In this document: one piece after another, positions 60,438-64,000 of the stretch
Position numbering within the stretch: position 1 is the first letter of the stretch
How the letters are laid out: each line of letters starts with the position of its first letter
Translations under genes and position numbers: made by a program
Source: Floccularia luteovirens
Taxonomy: Eukaryota > Basidiomycota > Agaricomycetes > Agaricales > Squamanitaceae
Assembly: GCA_009739215.1 (NCBI GenBank)
Contig: VSJF01000011.1
Coordinates: forward strand, 744,001-808,000
DNA: 64,000 nucleotides
Reading direction: 5' to 3'
The notes under the pieces: model-generated
What the model was told of the DNA's origin: nothing
The model's input: only the letters and a program-made list of their open reading frames with translations
The model's database searches: none

Positions 60438-61173
60438 ATGCAGACCAGCAACTCTTTTCCAACCAACAATAATGGTGGTTTTTCCAGCCTTCACCGTGGC
60501 GCTGTCAATTTCCCAAATCCAATGCAAAAATACCTCATGCGGACATATGCTTCGGTAAATGAATGGAATGAAATTCGTCTCACCGATAGCCCTTGGGTGT
60601 ACACATTGTCAATTCCCATACCTTCAGAATTGACAAACCCAACCCTCGTGTCCCTTGTATTCATGATCAATTACTCCAGTACAAGTTATGGGTGTGAAGC
60701 TGTTGCACAAATAGATTGCGTGCTCACCACGAAGGAGTGTCCTACAGGATTATTGAGAAATTCAGATGAACTACCAATTTACCGCAAACAACCCAACGTA
60801 TATGGCCCGAAAATGCTCGACGAGGATAACACCATGTGTCTGTGGTCCAGTTTCAAGGGCAGATCCAAACATGTCGTATCGTCATATACTTCATACGTTG
60901 ACCAGCAACGTCTCCAGATGGATGTCCAGGTCCTCAGCAAAGAGTCCCGACTCTATCTAAATTTCCATATCAATGAGAGAACAGGCCAATGACCAGACTC
61001 TCACGATGGAGGTTTCAGCAACCTGGCTTGACAGTACGAGCGCTAAACGGGAGAGAGAAGAACAAGAAAATGTCGACCGCATAACAATGGGAGGAAGAAG
61101 AGGCACGAGTCAGGGAATCTTGAGGGGTACAGATGACGATAATGTTGTAGGGGAGGAATGGGGTTTTCTGTGA
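60438..61173 (+). CDS. Unknown family copy D, one frame break
   Basis: Starts MQTSNSFPTNNNGGFSS. Shared domain: YLMRTYASVNEWNEIRLTDS, PWVYTLSIPIPSELTNPTLV, SLVFMINYSS, IDCVLTTKECPTGLLRNSDE, LPIYRKQPNVYGPKMLDED, YVDQQRLQMDVQVLSKES and LYLNFHINERT. Near 60984 an extra G (ACAGGCC) shifts the frame; one frame later it continues ANDQTLTMEVSATWLDSTSA, then KREREEQE and GEEWGFL with a stop at 61171-61173. With the shift removed it would be about 244 residues. It is closest to copy E, which keeps the frame intact. Downstream lies the decayed coiled-coil remnant. Confidence 0.6.
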
Positions 61174-61489
61174 AATTGAACATCTTTGGCTGAGCAAATT
61201 CACATTGTGATACTGTTCAGCGCAGCGTGGATTATTGTCCCAGTTGTTACTGATTGGAAGATTGCAATGTCGGAAGAATTGTAGGACCCTTGACAGACAA
61301 AATAGTCAATTTCCGAGCAACTTCAGATCGCCTGCTAGACAGTGAGGATAATTAGGTTCTATAGGAGAGTTTAAATGGCAGATACCACAGTGCACACGAC
61401 AAGGCGTACAAGACTCACAATGACCGAGAATCCAATGAAAATATAACTCAGTTCACCCAATTTTGATTATCTTTATTGGCAGTTATTCA
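61174..61489. other. Spacer after copy D
   Basis: No coding signal. It separates the copy D stop from the coiled-coil remnant. Confidence 0.5.
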
Positions 61490-61840
61490 GCTGCTCGTAA
61501 TTCCGATGACATGCCCTTAATTTATCACCAACAGCACAGAAACACGATGTTTTGATATTGGAGTGAGAAGCGAAAGAGGAGATGGGGGCAGGAGATGGGG
61601 GCAGGAGTTTATCGATTATGGTGCACATGTCAAAAAGGGAGTTGAAACGCAAGGGAGTCATCAAACATGGGCCCACAGAAGCAGATAAACATATTAACGT
61701 TGTCCCATAGTATAGTATGAATGATATCAAAGTGTGGGATACAGAGGTAAGGGTAGCAGAGGTGCTGGAGGGTTGATTACCTATATGATAAATGCAGACG
61801 ACGATTAACTTGGATTTATTTATTCTTACCCAGGCTGCAC
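61490..61840 (+). pseudogene. Decayed remnant of the copy A coiled-coil and C-terminal region
   Basis: The DNA resembles 53960-54390 of copy A. Matching stretches are AGCACAGAAACACGA (61529-61543), GAGTTGAAACGCAAGG then GTCATCAAACA (61639-61670), AGAAGCAGAT (61678-61687), GGTAAGGGTAGCAGAGGT around 61746-61764 (A: TGCAAGGGCAGCAGAGGT), and the tail around 61800-61840 (TTTATTCTTACCCAGGCTGC). Frames are broken and parts are missing. A 13-bp unit GGAGATGGGGGCA is tandemly repeated at about 61577-61602. The remnant lies directly downstream of copy D on the same strand, where copy A carries its own tail. Confidence 0.72.
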
Positions 61841-62250
61841 AAATTGACATGGGGTTCTTAAAGCAAGTATACGACATGATTATAGAGCTTGCAGAGCATT
61901 CCTTGGACAGCAGGTAGCAAAACAAAAGCCAAAATACAGTATGAAACAGCCATCCATGACGAAAGGTAAAGGAAAAGAAGATGTTTGAGATGGAGAGGAT
62001 GATGAGGAGAAGGAAAGAAAGAAACGTATTGTTATACCAATCCGAGTATGAACACAGAGGAGTCCGTCAATTCAACCGGATGAGGGTGTTGCTTGGAGAA
62101 ACTTAGGTGCTTGTGTTGATGATTGGGGAGAAATTTTTTTTACAATGACAATGATGGCACCAAGTATAGCTTTCAAACCAGGCACAAGGGGAAACACAGG
62201 ATGATTCGTCGGATGGAAGCATACAGGTATTGTGCTCCATTTAAGATACT
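61841..62250. other. Spacer between the inverted copies D and E
   Basis: Contains a purine-rich run (about 61970-62030, AAGAAGATGTTTGAGATGGA...) that could be further eroded coiled-coil sequence. No open frame of note. Confidence 0.45.
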
Positions 62251-62985
62251 TCACAAGAAACCCCATTCCTCCCCTACAGTATTTTCGGCATCTGAGATAC
62301 CCTGACCCGCGCCTCTCTTCTCTGCCATTGTTGTGCCGCTGTTAGCACCTTCTTGTTCTTCCCTCTCCCGTTTTGCGCTCGTACCGTCAAGCCAGGATGC
62401 TGAAACCTCCATCGCGAGAGTCTGGTAACTGCCCCCCCTCTCACTGATATGAAAATTTAGATAGAGTCGTGCCTCTTTGCTGAGGACTCGGACATCCATC
62501 TGAAGACATTGTTCATCAATATATGAACTATAAGAAGTTGATACAGAATGCTTGAATTTGCCCTCATAACTGGACCACAGACGCATGGTGTCATCGTCAT
62601 CGAGCATTTTCGGGCCATATACGTTGGGTTGTTTGCGGTAAATTGGTAGTTCATCTGAATTTCTCAATAACCCTGTAGGGCACTGTTTTGTGGTGAGCAC
62701 ACAATCTGTCTGTGCAACAACACTTCCTCCAGTGTTTGTGCTGGAGTAATTGATCAAGAATACAAGGGACATGAGGGTCGGGTTTGTCAGTTCTGAGGGT
62801 ATTGGAACCGGCAAGGTGTACACCCAAGGGTTACCGGTATTCATGAGACGAACTTCGTTTTTTTCGAGCACTGAAGCATATGTCCGTACGAGATGCTTTT
62901 GCTTTGGATCTGGGAAAACGATAGGGTTGTGGTGAAGGCTGGGAAAAGCGCCTTTGTTGACTGGAAAATAGTTGCTGGTCTGCAT
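62251..62985 (-). CDS. Unknown family copy E
   Basis: Start chosen at ATG 62985 (MQTSNYFPVNKGAFPSLHH) to match copy D; the frame is open upstream to 63090. 244 residues, intact: HLVRTYASVLEKNEVRL, PWVYTLPVPIPSELTNPTLM, SLVFLINYSSTN, TDCVLTTKQCPTGLLRNSDE, LPIYRKQPNVYGPKMLDDDD, YIDEQCLQMDVRVLSKEA, LYLNFHISERG, AMEVSASWLDGTSAKREREE and the end VGEEWGFL. It is in inverted orientation to D and much closer to D than to A, B or C. The 230-bp promoter block of C and D is not found upstream of it. Function unknown. Confidence 0.63.
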   Translation of the reverse strand: MQTSNYFPVNKGAFPSLHHNPIVFPDPKQKHLVRTYASVLEKNEVRLMNTGNPWVYTLPVPIPSELTNPTLMSLVFLINYSSTNTGGSVVAQTDCVLTTKQCPTGLLRNSDELPIYRKQPNVYGPKMLDDDDTMRLWSSYEGKFKHSVSTSYSSYIDEQCLQMDVRVLSKEARLYLNFHISERGGSYQTLAMEVSASWLDGTSAKREREEQEGANSGTTMAEKRGAGQGISDAENTVGEEWGFL

Positions 62986-64000
62986 GCTCCCTCGTTGGTG
63001 CTGATTGGAGGTTTGTTCGTGCTGGGAGGCCAGAAAAATATCTTGGATTGGTTCTTCTATCCATCTATCAGTGTGAAAGATAGATATCAATTCCTGATCG
63101 TACTATATCACGGCTCAATGTGGGGCTCCGATACATTCATTGGACATATTTCAAATCATCTTCCATTACTTACACGGATTCTAGGCTTGGTCCTGACCCA
63201 CCCGGACCCCTGAAGCTGTGCGAGTAATGCGCCATTATTCGGGCCTCATTTCGCAGCTTAGCGAGATGGTTATCGAAGTCAGACAAACTCCATGTAATAG
63301 ATTCCATATCCAGTCAGAATACCGTCCAGTGCAGCGAGGATTACTCGAGTAGAGAGAACTAGTACTCGTACTCAGCGGTCACTGATTTGAGAATTGCGTT
63401 GATCATTGGAAGAGTTATCAGAGGAACCTTTAATATTACGGGACAGGGTAGACGAGGATATTTAGGGACTAAGGGAGAGTGCAAGGGAGGTAGACACCAG
63501 TTATTCGAGAACATGTTGCGTGCCGCCACAAACATGGTCACATCAACCAGTATATCAACAAAAATTTATAAGTGACTTATAACCAATGACTAGTTTCATA
63601 CATTCACTCTAATCTTTATTGGCACATTATTCTTTTTTTTCATTGATTCCGAAGTACAAGCATATATTTGGGAGCCCCCCTTGATCATGAACAAAATACA
63701 ACAATTCAGAAATTGTTTGTGAGCTGTGAGCTCCGAGCTCAAGGGCAGGAAAGGGTCAGGCCAGACGAAAGGCCAGGGACTGGTAAAGTTGCTGGTACGC
63801 ACCTGAATTTAAGATAGTTAACGTGCTTTTAGGATACAGTGGTAAATATAATACTTACTTGCCTGCGCAGCACTGGAAGGTAACACCGCAGATGGCAAGA
63901 TGGTGGCCTAAAATATGACAATTCCTTGGGAAAAAGCAGTGTCAATACAATCGGCTGTTGTTTCACCTATGGGCAACGAGAAACAGGCTCGCGTGAGCGC
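62986..64000. other. Right-end interval, no gene supported
   Basis: Short frames at 62893-63213, 63387-63575 (plus) and 63596-63802 (minus) have no motifs. The left end holds the promoter of copy E. Confidence 0.45.

Noticed and set aside
16650..61000. Programmed ribosomal frameshifting as a common cause of the frame breaks
   Set aside because: No shared slippery motif or following structure at the sites; sequences differ (CCC, TTTTT, GG, ATAG) and one gene needs -1 while most need +1.
58173..61173. A biosynthetic gene cluster formed by the O-methyltransferase with its neighbours
   Set aside because: No core synthase, transporter or regulator is present, and the P450 and epoxide hydrolase are 8-20 kb away among housekeeping genes.

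Overview
The window looks like nuclear DNA of a mushroom-forming basidiomycete (Agaricomycetes). Genes carry many short introns of about 45-70 nt, some with very small exons. The gene set is also typical of that group: a tyrosine-kinase-like protein kinase relative, an M35 peptidyl-Lys metalloendopeptidase pair, a DUF6699 protein, a NACHT-WD40 STAND protein, a B-type P450, a GH25 lysozyme and a plant-type O-methyltransferase. No rRNA, tRNA, CRISPR array or intact transposon was recognised. The exon coordinates are mine, built by eye from splice signals and conserved motifs; for eight genes the summed exon lengths come out as whole codons, which supports those models.

Layout. 1-5.2 kb: the 3'-truncated end of a CFA20-domain gene (minus) and a proline-rich disordered protein (minus). 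5.2-9.9 kb: gene-poor. 9.9-11.3 kb: a kinase-like gene that lacks catalytic residues. 13.3-19.7 kb: a cAMP phosphodiesterase and a Sec24/Sfb3 COPII cargo adaptor, both plus. 20.3-27.5 kb: a Num1/ApsA/Mcp5-type cortical anchor and TSR3, both minus; TSR3 is divergent from mL41 (plus) across only 126 bp. 28.9-30.3 kb: the first M35 protease. 30.6-34.8 kb: a NACHT-WD40 protein. 35.4-40.3 kb: DUF6699, P450 and GH25 genes, all minus. 41.5-42.9 kb: a DUF2855 protein. 43.3-44.5 kb: the second M35 protease. 46.1-49.6 kb: the Yvh1-type phosphatase and an epoxide hydrolase. 51.2-51.7 kb: a small lineage-type protein.

52.8-63.0 kb holds the least explained part of the window: five diverged copies (here A to E) of a protein family I do not recognise, with an O-methyltransferase gene set between copies C and D. 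Copy A has a long charged coiled coil and a C-terminal domain after the shared domain. B and C are a direct duplication of roughly 0.9 kb. D and E face each other in inverted orientation, and a decayed copy of A's coiled-coil and C-terminal region lies between them. About 230 bp of TATA-containing promoter DNA is shared by copies C and D.

Single-base frame disruptions recur. Conserved reading frames jump by one base (mostly within short homopolymers) in the Sec24, both M35, NACHT-WD40, DUF2855, O-methyltransferase, copy A and copy D genes, while the phosphodiesterase, Num1-like, TSR3, mL41, P450, GH25, Yvh1 and epoxide hydrolase genes read cleanly. Local assembly indels and genuine decay are both possible; the sequence alone does not decide between them.
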